The notes under the pieces are model-generated. The model saw only the letters and a list, made by a program, of their open reading frames with translations, was not told the origin of the DNA and did no database searches. Both the position numbers and the translations under genes were made by a program. From positions 1-15,057 of the forward strand of contig JAEEIC010000037.1 of assembly GCA_016281165.1 (NCBI GenBank): a DNA stretch of 15,057 bases, given 5' to 3'. Below are positions 1-6,583 of this stretch, in pieces. The DNA comes from Bacillota bacterium. GTDB lineage: Bacteria > Bacillota > Clostridia > Peptostreptococcales > Anaerovoracaceae. Position 1 is the first letter of the stretch, and each line of letters opens with the position of its first letter.

Positions 1-81
1 ATGTGCAACAACTACATCGTAAAGGAAGACGGGTCCGAGCTGATGACCTGGCTCCCGATGGATATGGTCGTACTGGTATAA
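1..81 (+). CDS. C-terminal end of an unidentified protein (partial)
   Basis: Frame 1 is open from the window edge to a TAA at 79-81, giving 26 residues that end in WLPMDMVVLV. The first codon happens to be ATG, but no ribosome-binding site can be seen, so this is more likely the tail of a gene that begins outside the window. The stop lies 13 bases before the start of the dehydrogenase, whose ribosome-binding site begins immediately after it, so the two are probably co-transcribed. The fragment is too short to assign a family. Confidence 0.5.
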   Translation: MCNNYIVKEDGSELMTWLPMDMVVLV

Positions 82-94
82 AAAGGAGGTCACC

Positions 95-1090
95 ATGCGT
101 TTAGACAAACTGGGCATAATCTGCCCCATGCACCCCAGCAATATCGATCAGAAGGAGGACTGGGCGAAGGTCGTCGCGGAAGCTTCCCCCGAGACGAAGA
201 TGATCTTCGCCTACAGCATCGACGATCTCATCGCTCAGACAGACGACGTTGACGCGCTCTTCCTGATGCCCATACTCGACGAGGAGAACAAGGCGAAGCT
301 GATCAAGTTCTGCCTCGGCGCCAGGAGCCTCAAGTGGGTCCACTGCCTCATCGCGGGCGTGGATTCCTTCGTGAACACCGAGATCGGCGACCTGCCGGTG
401 GTCATCACCAGCACCAAGGGCATCCAGCATTATCCCATGGGGGACACCGTCATCGCCTTCGTGTATTCCTGGCTCAGAAGGTTCCCCGAACTCATGGCAT
501 ATCAGCTGAGACACGAATGGAACGGGACCGCGAGACTCAGGGCCGACGAGTCCATCGACAAGACCATAGGCTTTGTCGGCTACGGCGAGATCGGCGCTCC
601 CATCGCGAAGAAATTCAAGGCTCTGGGCTTCCACGTGCTGGCCGCCAAGAGGACTCCCGTAAAGGATGACGTCCTCGACGAATGCTACACCATGGATCAG
701 GTGAAGGAGATGCTCCCCAAGTGCGACTTCGTCGTCCTGATCTGCCCGCTGACCGATCAGACCTACCATCTGATCAATGAGGAGACTCTCGCCTGCATGA
801 AGAAGAACGCCTTCCTCATCAACATCTCCCGCGGCGCCGTCGTCGACGACGAGGCCCTGGTCAAGGCACTCAAGGACAAGGTCATAGCCGGAGCCGGTCT
901 CGACATCTTCGTCAAGGAGCCTCTTACGCCGGACAATCCCTACTGGGATCTCGACAACGTGATCATCTCCCACCACATCTCGCCCATGACTCCGTACATC
1001 AACGGGCGCACCCGCCAGGTCGGATACGAGCAGATCGTGAGATGGGTGAACGACGAGCCGCTCAAGCACGTCGCGGAGAGAAAAAAATAG
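95..1090 (+). CDS. D-2-hydroxyacid dehydrogenase (NAD-binding)
   Basis: A 331-residue cytosolic oxidoreductase of the D-isomer-specific 2-hydroxyacid dehydrogenase family, which reversibly reduces a 2-oxo acid with NAD(P)H. The start is fixed by AAGGAGGT at 83-90, four bases before ATG. The dinucleotide-binding loop GYGEIG is at residues 162-167. The catalytic triad expected for the family is visible: Arg246 in ISRGAVVDD, Glu275 in VKEPL, and a His in SHHISP (293/294). This matches glyoxylate/hydroxypyruvate reductase-like members, but the substrate cannot be read from sequence. The His motif is HH rather than the commoner PH, a mild divergence. An MFS transporter starts 12 bases downstream, so the enzyme and transporter probably handle related carboxylates. 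It could instead be a phosphoglycerate dehydrogenase homologue, but there is no ACT domain. Confidence 0.9.
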   Translation: MRLDKLGIICPMHPSNIDQKEDWAKVVAEASPETKMIFAYSIDDLIAQTDDVDALFLMPILDEENKAKLIKFCLGARSLKWVHCLIAGVDSFVNTEIGDLPVVITSTKGIQHYPMGDTVIAFVYSWLRRFPELMAYQLRHEWNGTARLRADESIDKTIGFVGYGEIGAPIAKKFKALGFHVLAAKRTPVKDDVLDECYTMDQVKEMLPKCDFVVLICPLTDQTYHLINEETLACMKKNAFLINISRGAVVDDEALVKALKDKVIAGAGLDIFVKEPLTPDNPYWDLDNVIISHHISPMTPYINGRTRQVGYEQIVRWVNDEPLKHVAERKK

Positions 1091-1102
1091 AAGGGGATTC
1101 AT

Positions 1103-2311
1103 ATGCTTGGATCTTTAAAGAGCCGGCCCAACTATAAATGGATCATACTGGCGGTCAGCATGCTGACCTTCGGCTCGGCCAACATGGGCACACAGGTCCT
1201 GTCTCCGCTCAGGGATAAGATCACGGCCGACATCGCGATGACCCAGACCCAGCTGGGGCTTCTGACCAGCGCCTACGTCATCGCGGGCATATTCCTGCCT
1301 ATACTGCTAAGCATGGTCTACAGGAAGATCCCTATCAAGAATATCGTTATCGCGGGGGGCCTGCTGATGTCCGCGGGCTTCCTCGCCTTTTCCCTCGCCG
1401 GCGACTACACGGGGCTCATCGTGGCCCGTTTCATATCCGGCATAGGATCGGTGGTGTTCCTGACTGCCTCGCCCGTGATCGCCAGCTACGCGTTCAGGGA
1501 CGGCGGCCTGGGCTTTGCCATGGGCATCTACGGTATCGCCCCGTGCCTGTTCTCCCTGATCACCCTCAATGTTTTCGGGAGGTTCGCCAGCTGGAGGACC
1601 GCGGTCAGGGTCGTGTCGGTCTTCACCTTCCTTGTCGTCGCCGCCATCGTGCTCCTTCTTGACAAAAAGACGGGGCAGTACGCGGAGGCGAAGAAGGCAG
1701 GCGGAGAGAAGAAGGGGAAGGGCGAGCCTCTGGGCTTTGAGGTCTGGAAGCTGGGCTTTATGAGCATGTGCATGGGGGCGACCACTCTCATGTACGTCAC
1801 CTACGCGCCCGGTCTCTACACCGGCATGGGCTACAGCCAGTCCACTGCGCTGTTCGTCACCAGCCTCTACATGGGCCTCAATATATTCTTTACCGCCATC
1901 GTCGGGAAGATACTTGACAAAAACAGGGACTACAAGAGGACCATCAGCGCGGCTTTCCTTATACTGCTGGGCGTCATGGACCTGCTGCTGTCTCTGAGCT
2001 TCATACCCGGCAAGCTGGTCCTGGGCGTCCTGATGGGAGTCATCACGACAGCTCCTCCCATCGCCATGTTCTCGATGTACGCCGAGGTGTGCCCGCCCGA
2101 CAAGATGACGACAGGAACCTGCATCGTCAGCTTCCTGCAGAATGTGGGACAGTACCTGGGCCCCGTGGCGGGAGGCATGCTCCTGGACGCGGGCAGGGGA
2201 TATCCGAGCGTCTTCACGCTCATGGCTGTCATACTGGTCTGCGGTGGGCTGGTGATCTATACCGTAAAGTTTCGGCCTCAGGGACCCGCGGATCAGGAAA
2301 AATCCGGATAG
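1103..2311 (+). CDS. MFS transporter
   Basis: A 402-residue integral membrane protein with the size and pattern of a 12-helix Major Facilitator Superfamily carrier. The first six hydrophobic segments span about residues 12-190. A charged cytoplasmic loop rich in Lys/Glu/Gly (about 186-210) follows, and then a second hydrophobic half. The motif GRFASWR near residue 158 and short basic loops such as YRKIPIKN (about 73) fit MFS inter-helix loops. ATG at 1103 follows AAGGGGA (1091-1097). The gene is 12 bases behind the dehydrogenase and is followed at once by a terminator, so it is the last gene of this operon. The substrate is unknown; a 2-oxo or 2-hydroxy acid is an inference from the neighbour only. 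Confidence 0.85.
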   Translation: MLGSLKSRPNYKWIILAVSMLTFGSANMGTQVLSPLRDKITADIAMTQTQLGLLTSAYVIAGIFLPILLSMVYRKIPIKNIVIAGGLLMSAGFLAFSLAGDYTGLIVARFISGIGSVVFLTASPVIASYAFRDGGLGFAMGIYGIAPCLFSLITLNVFGRFASWRTAVRVVSVFTFLVVAAIVLLLDKKTGQYAEAKKAGGEKKGKGEPLGFEVWKLGFMSMCMGATTLMYVTYAPGLYTGMGYSQSTALFVTSLYMGLNIFFTAIVGKILDKNRDYKRTISAAFLILLGVMDLLLSLSFIPGKLVLGVLMGVITTAPPIAMFSMYAEVCPPDKMTTGTCIVSFLQNVGQYLGPVAGGMLLDAGRGYPSVFTLMAVILVCGGLVIYTVKFRPQGPADQEKSG

Positions 2312-2345
2312 CGCTCTGTTTTTTTGAGCGGAGCGCAATTTTTTG
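2311..2345 (+). terminator. Rho-independent terminator after the MFS gene
   Basis: The 6-bp stem GCGCTC (2311-2316) pairs with GAGCGC (2331-2336). An alternative inner pairing of CGCTC with GAGCG is also possible. The stem is followed by AATTTTTTG. It begins at the last base of the MFS stop codon, so it closes the dehydrogenase/transporter transcript. Confidence 0.75.
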
Positions 2346-2346
2346 T

Positions 2347-2393
2347 TTGCTATATATACTGCTGTTGATGTATAATCGACTGCATGATATAAG
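2347..2393 (+). promoter_or_regulatory. Two overlapping sigma-A type promoters for malic enzyme
   Basis: The downstream promoter is the better one: TTGATG (2365-2370), 17-bp spacer, TATAAG (2388-2393), with TGA immediately before the -10 giving an extended -10. An upstream candidate is TTGCTA (2347-2352), 18-bp spacer, and a perfect TATAAT (2371-2376). The two overlap, so only one polymerase could bind at a time. Both lie directly after the MFS terminator, which makes malic enzyme an independent transcription unit. Confidence 0.65.
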
Positions 2394-2409
2394 ACCCTTT
2401 TACCCACAG

Positions 2410-2429
2410 CCCTGCTGTGAACGGCAGGG
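2410..2429 (+). other. Hairpin in the malic enzyme 5' leader
   Basis: CCCTGCTG (2410-2417) pairs over 8 bp, with one wobble, to CGGCAGGG (2422-2429) across a TGAA tetraloop. No U-tract follows, so it is not a terminator. It sits about 10-20 bases after the predicted transcription start and 38 bases before the ribosome-binding site. A role in mRNA stabilisation is possible but is inference. Confidence 0.5.
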
Positions 2430-2479
2430 ACGGGGCCATATTTCAGTTATTACTCAGGCATTCATACAAGGAGCAAGAA

Positions 2480-3652
2480 ATGGATTACGCAAAAGAATCG
2501 CTTAAGAAACACGCCGAATGGAAGGGCAAGTTCAGGATCCAGCCCGTTCCTCCCCTCAAGACCAAGGACGACCTCTCGCTGGCCTATACCCCCGGCGTAG
2601 CTCAGCCCTGCCTGGAGATCCAGAAGGACATCAACAAGAGCTATGAACTGACCCTCAGACACAATCTCTGCGCGGTCATCACCGACGGCAGCGCCGTACT
2701 GGGCCTGGGCGACATCGGTCCCGAAGCCGGCATGCCCGTCATGGAAGGAAAGTGCGTCCTGTTCAAGGGCTTCGGCGGAGTCGACGCCATTCCTCTCTGC
2801 GTCAAGACCAAGGACGTCGACGAGTTCGTCAACGCCGTATATCTGATGTCCGGATCCTTCGGCGGCATCAACCTGGAGGACATCTCCGCTCCCAGATGCT
2901 TCGAGATCGAAAGAAAGCTCAAGGAAAAGTGCGATATACCCATCTTCCACGATGACCAGCACGGCACCGCCGTCATCACCCTGGCCGGAATGACCAACGC
3001 CCTCAAGGTAGTGGGCAAGAAGCTCGAGGATATCAAGATCGTCACCAGCGGAGCAGGCGCCGCCGCCACCGCCATCGTGAAGCTCTTCCTCTCCGCCGGA
3101 GCGAAGAACATAGTCATGTGCGACCGCAAGGGCGCCATCTACAAGGGCAGAGAAGGGCTCAACTGGATCAAGGAAGAGCTGGCCGAAGAGACCAACCCCA
3201 ACTGCGAGAAAGGAAGCCTGGCTGACGTCCTCAAGGGCGCCGACGCCTTCATCGGCGTTTCCGCTCCCGGCACCGTCACCACCGAGATGGTGAAGACCAT
3301 GGCCAAGGACGCCATCATCTTCGCCTGCGCCAACCCGACTCCGGAGATCTTCCCGGACGAGGCCAAGGCCGGCGGCGCGAGAGTCATCTCCACCGGCAGG
3401 AGCGACTTCCCCAACCAGATCAACAATGTTCTGGCCTTCCCCGGCATCTTCCGCGGCGCCTTCGACGTAAGAGCGAAGGACATCAACGAAGAGATGAAGA
3501 TGGCCGCCGCCAAGGCTCTGGCCGATCTGGTCTCCGATGAAGAGCTCAACGAGGATTACATCATCCCCGCCGCCTTCGACGAGAGAGTAGCCCCCGCGGT
3601 GGCCAAGGCCGTCGCGCAGGCCGCCATCGACAGCGGAGTCGCCAGGATCTAA
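2480..3652 (+). CDS. Malic enzyme (malate dehydrogenase, oxaloacetate-decarboxylating)
   Basis: A 390-residue cytosolic enzyme that oxidatively decarboxylates malate to pyruvate and CO2 with reduction of NAD(P). The start at 2480 is chosen because AAGGAG (2468-2473) lies six bases upstream; an in-frame ATG at 2417 lies inside the leader hairpin and lacks a site. Family signatures in order: AYTPGVAQPC with the catalytic Tyr36; VLFKGFGGVDAIP with the catalytic Lys at about 96; NLEDISAPRCFEIE and FHDDQHGTA, carrying the acidic metal ligands; the nucleotide-binding SGAGAAATA; and CANPTPEI plus NQINNVLAFPGIFRGA at the C-terminal side. The length is that of the short bacterial NAD-type enzyme, with no phosphotransacetylase extension. 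It is monocistronic between its own promoters and a strong terminator. Cofactor choice cannot be decided from the sequence. Confidence 0.95.
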   Translation: MDYAKESLKKHAEWKGKFRIQPVPPLKTKDDLSLAYTPGVAQPCLEIQKDINKSYELTLRHNLCAVITDGSAVLGLGDIGPEAGMPVMEGKCVLFKGFGGVDAIPLCVKTKDVDEFVNAVYLMSGSFGGINLEDISAPRCFEIERKLKEKCDIPIFHDDQHGTAVITLAGMTNALKVVGKKLEDIKIVTSGAGAAATAIVKLFLSAGAKNIVMCDRKGAIYKGREGLNWIKEELAEETNPNCEKGSLADVLKGADAFIGVSAPGTVTTEMVKTMAKDAIIFACANPTPEIFPDEAKAGGARVISTGRSDFPNQINNVLAFPGIFRGAFDVRAKDINEEMKMAAAKALADLVSDEELNEDYIIPAAFDERVAPAVAKAVAQAAIDSGVARI

Positions 3653-3662
3653 GATCAGACAA

Positions 3663-3677
3663 GGCTCTTCAGGAGCC
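3663..3677 (+). other. Small hairpin between malic enzyme stop and terminator
   Basis: GGCTC (3663-3667) pairs with GAGCC (3673-3677) over a five-base loop. It has no U-tract. It may protect the 3' end of the malic enzyme mRNA, or it may be chance. Confidence 0.3.
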
Positions 3678-3692
3678 CTGAAATGAAAACAG

Positions 3693-3730
3693 AAAGCCCG
3701 AAGCTCTCGATACGGAGCTTCGGGCTTTTT
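3693..3730. terminator. Strong bidirectional terminator between convergent genes
   Basis: A perfect 14-bp stem: the arm at 3693-3706 (AAAGCCCGAAGCTC) pairs with 3715-3728 over an 8-base loop, and a T-run follows to 3730. On the minus strand the same stem is followed by a looser T-rich stretch, so it can also end the minus-strand upp transcript, whose stop is at 3745. The placement between convergent malic enzyme and upp supports this. Confidence 0.9.
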
Positions 3731-3744
3731 CGCGCCGGCGGTCT

Positions 3745-4386
3745 TTATCTGGTGCCGAACATGCGGTCTCCTATGTCTCCCAGGCCCGGCACTATATAGC
3801 CGTCGCCGTTGACGCCGCTGTCAAGGGCCGCGGCGTAGATGTTGACGTAAGGATGCCTTGAGAGTATCAGGTCGACCCCCTGCTGCACGGCGACTATCGA
3901 GAGCAGGCTCACGGCCGGGCAGCGGTAGTTCTCGAGCATCCTGATGGCGAAATCGGCGGTCTCCCCGGTCGCGATCATTGGCTCCAGGAGCAGCACATGG
4001 CGCCTTGAGATGTCCAGGGGCATCTTGCTGTAGTACTGCACCAGCTCCCCGCTCTCCTTGTCCTTATATATCCCTATGTGGCCCACCTTGGTGAAGGGGG
4101 CGAGGGTGAGGACGCCCTCGGTCATGCCCAGGCCCGATCTTAAGACGGCGACCGCGGCGAGGGATCCCGGCTCCATGTCGGGGGCCTTCATCTCGGCGAA
4201 GGGGGTGGTGACGGAGACCTCCCTCATGGGCATCTTTCTCGTCGCCTCGTAGCAGAGTATGGAGGTCATCTCCGAGAGGCAGGTCCTGAAATCCTTGGTC
4301 TTCGTGTTCTCGTCCCGCAGGGTGAAGAGCTTGTGCTGCAGGAGGGGGTGGTCTATCAGGTGGAAGCTTCCGCTGCTGTCGTTCAT
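3745..4386 (-). CDS. upp: Uracil phosphoribosyltransferase-like protein
   Basis: A 213-residue cytosolic type I phosphoribosyltransferase that would join uracil to PRPP to give UMP (pyrimidine salvage). Signatures: YEATRKMPMREVSVTTP (46-62); VLRSGLGM (81-88), the usual PILRAGLGM position; the PRPP loop LEPMIATGETA (134-144); and the C-terminal uracil-binding GYIVPGLGDIGDRMFGT. The length is close to the usual ~209. The PRPP loop is odd: the family normally has DPMLATGGS or DPMLATGNS, here E135 replaces Asp and E142 replaces Gly/Asn. A relaxed or altered substrate is therefore possible. ATG at 4386 follows GGAGGA (4391-4396), which overlaps the stop of the upstream amidohydrolase, so the two are tightly coupled. 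I am sure of the family and less sure of the exact substrate. Confidence 0.85.
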   Translation of the reverse strand: MNDSSGSFHLIDHPLLQHKLFTLRDENTKTKDFRTCLSEMTSILCYEATRKMPMREVSVTTPFAEMKAPDMEPGSLAAVAVLRSGLGMTEGVLTLAPFTKVGHIGIYKDKESGELVQYYSKMPLDISRRHVLLLEPMIATGETADFAIRMLENYRCPAVSLLSIVAVQQGVDLILSRHPYVNIYAAALDSGVNGDGYIVPGLGDIGDRMFGTR

Positions 4387-4395
4387 CTCATCCTC

Positions 4396-5631
4396 CTATC
4401 TGCAGATGTCCATCACGACTTCGTAGAGTATCTGTATGCTGTTGCGGAGGTCCTTTTCGGAGACGCTCTCGCTCAGGTTGTGGCTTATGCCGCCCCTGCA
4501 GGGCACGAATATCATCGCGGCCGGTATGAGCTTGGCCACGTTCATGGCGTCGTGGCCGGCGCCGCTGGGCATCCAGCGGTATGAGAGCCCGGTCTTCACG
4601 CAGTTCCTCTCGATGATCTCGCCCAGGGAACGGTCCAGGGGGACCGGATCCTCGTCCGAGAGCAGCACTCTGTTGATCCTGATCTCCCGCTCCTTCTCGA
4701 GCTTTTTGAGGAAGCTTTCAAGGCCTTCATATATGCGGTCCATGCTGTCCCTGTGTATGCCCCTGATGTCGACCTGTATGGTGCAGGCTCCCGGCACCAC
4801 GTTGAGGGCCTGATGGGGGACGTTGATGGTGCCTACGGTGGCGACGGAGCGGTACTTCGCTTCTTCTCTGCCCAGCCTTTCGACCTCGGTGATGGTGAGG
4901 GCCGCGGCGGCCAGGGCGTCGTGCCTGAGCTCCATGGGGCAGGCGCCGGAGTGATCGCTCCTGCCGGTGAACTCGAGGCGCAGGCGGATGGGAGCGGCGA
5001 TGGATTCGACGATGCCGATGTCGGTGCCGTAGGATTCGAGCACCGGGCCCTGCTCGATGTGCAGCTCGATGTAGCCAAGGCACTCTTTTATGTGGCGCTT
5101 CCTCTCCTCGAGGGTGTCCGGAGCGTACCTGAGCCTTGAGAGGAAGTCGACGGGGCTGTGGCCCTGAAAGTCCTTGTAGTTCCTCAGCTTTTCGGGAGTG
5201 GTGAGGCCGCAGGCCAGCTTGCTTCCTATGGTCGAGAGGCTGAAGCGGCTCGATTCCTCGCAGCTGAAGGCGACCAGTTCGACGGTGCGGCGGTGCTCGA
5301 CCTTGTTGTCGACCAGGTAGCGCAGCACCTGGAAGCCCGCCATCACGCCCAGGACCCCGTCGTAGCGCCCGCCGTTGGGCACGGTGTCGAGGTGCGAGCC
5401 GATGATGAGAGGGGGCAGGTCGGGGTCGGTCCCCGGCTTGGAGAACCAGAGGTTCTCGGCCGCGTCGAGATAGCACTGCAGCCTCATGCCGTAGGCCCTG
5501 TTGAGCATCTCGGTGCGGGCGGCGAAATCGTAGTCGCTGTAGGCCAGGCGGTCGATGCCGCCCTCGTCGTTCTCGCCCACGGCGGAGATGACGCGGTAGT
5601 CGCTCATCCATTTGTTGAAATCGTAATCCAT
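4396..5631 (-). CDS. M20-family N-carbamoyl amidohydrolase (hydantoinase/carbamoylase, AllC/HyuC type)
   Basis: A 411-residue zinc-dependent amidohydrolase of the group that includes allantoate amidohydrolase, beta-ureidopropionase and N-carbamoyl-L-amino-acid hydrolase. Metal-site motifs: GSHLDTVPNGGRYDG (78-92, with His80 and Asp91) and SCEES (Glu125-Glu126), then ELHIEQGPVLE, the dimerisation-domain motif FTGRSDHSGACPM, NVVPGACTIQVDIRG, and the C-terminal SGAGHDAMN and GGISHNLSES with the last metal-binding His. The ATG at 5631 (AAAGGAG ten bases upstream) is preferred over an in-frame ATG at 5673, because the latter lies in the loop of the terminator behind minD. The neighbour is a uracil phosphoribosyltransferase, which favours pyrimidine or ureide breakdown, but no dihydropyrimidinase or allantoinase is in view. 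The exact substrate is undecided. Confidence 0.88.
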   Translation of the reverse strand: MDYDFNKWMSDYRVISAVGENDEGGIDRLAYSDYDFAARTEMLNRAYGMRLQCYLDAAENLWFSKPGTDPDLPPLIIGSHLDTVPNGGRYDGVLGVMAGFQVLRYLVDNKVEHRRTVELVAFSCEESSRFSLSTIGSKLACGLTTPEKLRNYKDFQGHSPVDFLSRLRYAPDTLEERKRHIKECLGYIELHIEQGPVLESYGTDIGIVESIAAPIRLRLEFTGRSDHSGACPMELRHDALAAAALTITEVERLGREEAKYRSVATVGTINVPHQALNVVPGACTIQVDIRGIHRDSMDRIYEGLESFLKKLEKEREIRINRVLLSDEDPVPLDRSLGEIIERNCVKTGLSYRWMPSGAGHDAMNVAKLIPAAMIFVPCRGGISHNLSESVSEKDLRNSIQILYEVVMDICR

Positions 5632-5649
5632 GACTGCTTCGCTCCTTTG

Positions 5650-5690
5650 GGGAAAAGAAGAAGGCGGCTCCATAGGCGGGCCGCCTTTTA
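5650..5690 (-). terminator. Terminator or attenuator between minD-like gene and amidohydrolase
   Basis: Read on the minus strand, AAGGCGGC (5687-5680) pairs perfectly over 8 bp with GCCGCCTT (5668-5661) across a 12-base loop, followed by the pyrimidine-rich TCTTCTTTTCC (5660-5650). The T-run is interrupted, so termination may be partial. I see no promoter between it and the amidohydrolase start at 5631, so the two downstream genes probably depend on readthrough. Confidence 0.6.
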
Positions 5691-5712
5691 AAGCGTTCGG
5701 GCAGGGACCGGG

Positions 5713-6432
5713 CTACTCCATGAGCCTCGCGGCGATGTCCAGGAAGGTCTGGCGCACGTAGCTGGCGTTGTCGGAGGCGGCGGGCTTGCCGGTGTTGTTT
5801 CTGAAGTGTATCGCCGGGTCTTCGGGCACTATGCCCACGAGGGCGGTCTTCATTACGTCGGCGATCTTCTCGGCGTCGGGGACGCCGTCGCTGCCCCAGA
5901 AGATGGGGTTCACGCGGTTTATGGCGTAATAGAGGTCTTCGACCCCCAGGCTCTCGAGCCTCTTGTTGACGGTGTCGGAGTTCCTTAAGGCCACGTAGTC
6001 CTGAGTCAGGACTATGAGGGCCTTGTCCACGCCGGCGGCCAGCTTGCAGAAATCGGGCCCGATGCCGGGAGGGCTGTCAATGATCACGCAGTCGAAACTC
6101 TCGGAGAGCTTGCTGCAGAGCATCCTTATATGCTGGTCGGTCAGGCCCTCTATGCCCCTGAACTGGGGGCTGGAGAGGAGGAAGAGGCCGGGATGGTCGT
6201 CGTCCGCGACTATGACCTTGCTGAGCTTGCAGGTGCCGGTGAGGAAATCGCCGAGGTCGAAGATGACCTTATCCTGCAGGCCGGTGTATATGTCGAGGTT
6301 CCTCAGGCCTATGTTCATGTCGAGAAGCAGGGTGGTCTTTCCCTGCGATGCCATCGCGCAGCCCAAGTTCACGGCGAATGTGGTCTTTCCGCAGCCTCCC
6401 TTGCCTGAGGCTATCATTATAACGGTGCCCAT
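5713..6432 (-). CDS. MinD/ParA-family P-loop ATPase
   Basis: A 239-residue member of the MinD subgroup of the SIMIBI ATPases, which dimerise on ATP and position cell structures. It carries the deviant Walker A GKGGCGKTT (10-18, signature Lys11, P-loop Lys16), the MinD hallmark LDMNIGLRNLD (37-47), Walker B-like IIDSPPGIG (Asp119 in DSPP), QDYVALRNSDTVNKRL and the C-terminal GIVPEDPAIHF. Two departures from textbook MinD: Asn40 where MinD has Asp in DxDIGLRNLD, and a C-terminus ending IAARLME without the basic amphipathic membrane-targeting helix of the FLRRLFG kind. No minC or minE is adjacent. The start follows AGGAG five bases upstream. It could equally be an orphan MinD-like regulator of something other than division; a FlhG role has no flagellar context here. 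Confidence 0.88.
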   Translation of the reverse strand: MGTVIMIASGKGGCGKTTFAVNLGCAMASQGKTTLLLDMNIGLRNLDIYTGLQDKVIFDLGDFLTGTCKLSKVIVADDDHPGLFLLSSPQFRGIEGLTDQHIRMLCSKLSESFDCVIIDSPPGIGPDFCKLAAGVDKALIVLTQDYVALRNSDTVNKRLESLGVEDLYYAINRVNPIFWGSDGVPDAEKIADVMKTALVGIVPEDPAIHFRNNTGKPAASDNASYVRQTFLDIAARLME

Positions 6433-6462
6433 AAGTACTCCTGTGACATAATAATCAACTTT

Positions 6463-6491
6463 AGTATACCATTAAAAAATACTGTGGAAAA
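6463..6491 (-). promoter_or_regulatory. Promoter of the minD-like gene (extended -10)
   Basis: On the minus strand: TTTTCC (6491-6486), 17-bp spacer, TATACT (6468-6463), with TGG just before the -10 forming an extended -10 that compensates for the weak -35. The leader to ATG at 6432 is about 25 bases and contains the AGGAG site. Confidence 0.6.
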
Positions 6492-6497
6492 GTGAAG

Positions 6498-6522
6498 AAT
6501 GCGCTCTATTCGCATTTTTTTT
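6498..6522 (+). terminator. Orphan terminator between divergent promoters
   Basis: AATGCG (6498-6503) pairs with CGCATT (6511-6516) over a seven-base loop and runs into an eight-base T-tract (6515-6522). It is oriented to stop plus-strand transcription just before the maf promoter, yet no plus-strand gene lies upstream for 2.8 kb. It may stop antisense transcription running through the minus-strand operon. Confidence 0.6.
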
Positions 6523-6535
6523 GCCCGGCAAGGGC

Positions 6536-6564
6536 TTGAAATTGGCAGATATTGGAAGTATAAT
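6536..6564 (+). promoter_or_regulatory. Promoter of maf-radC
   Basis: TTGAAA (6536-6541), 17-bp spacer, perfect TATAAT (6559-6564). Transcription should begin near 6571, leaving a leader of about 13 bases that is almost wholly the ribosome-binding site. This also excludes the upstream in-frame start at 6521 for maf. Confidence 0.8.
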
Positions 6565-6583
6565 GGACGCGTGGGAGGAAAAG

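Noticed and set aside
101..1102. Long open frame on the minus strand opposite the dehydrogenase (333 codons)
   Set aside because: It mirrors a gene with all catalytic motifs intact. Codon bias against TTA, CTA and TCA in GC-rich genes removes stops from the antisense frame. Its translation is rich in Asp/Gly/His/Val without domain pattern, and it has no convincing ribosome-binding site.
1307..2407. Minus-strand frame opposite the MFS gene
   Set aside because: Antisense shadow: low-complexity His/Asp/Arg-rich translation, and it crosses the MFS terminator and the malic enzyme promoters.
2417..2479. Upstream ATG extension of malic enzyme
   Set aside because: It lies within the leader hairpin and lacks a ribosome-binding site, whereas ATG 2480 has AAGGAG at ideal spacing and gives the standard N-terminus.
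6521..6583. Upstream ATG extension of maf
   Set aside because: It would begin upstream of the predicted transcription start and include the -35 and -10 boxes; ATG 6584 has GGGAGG and begins just before the family motif.
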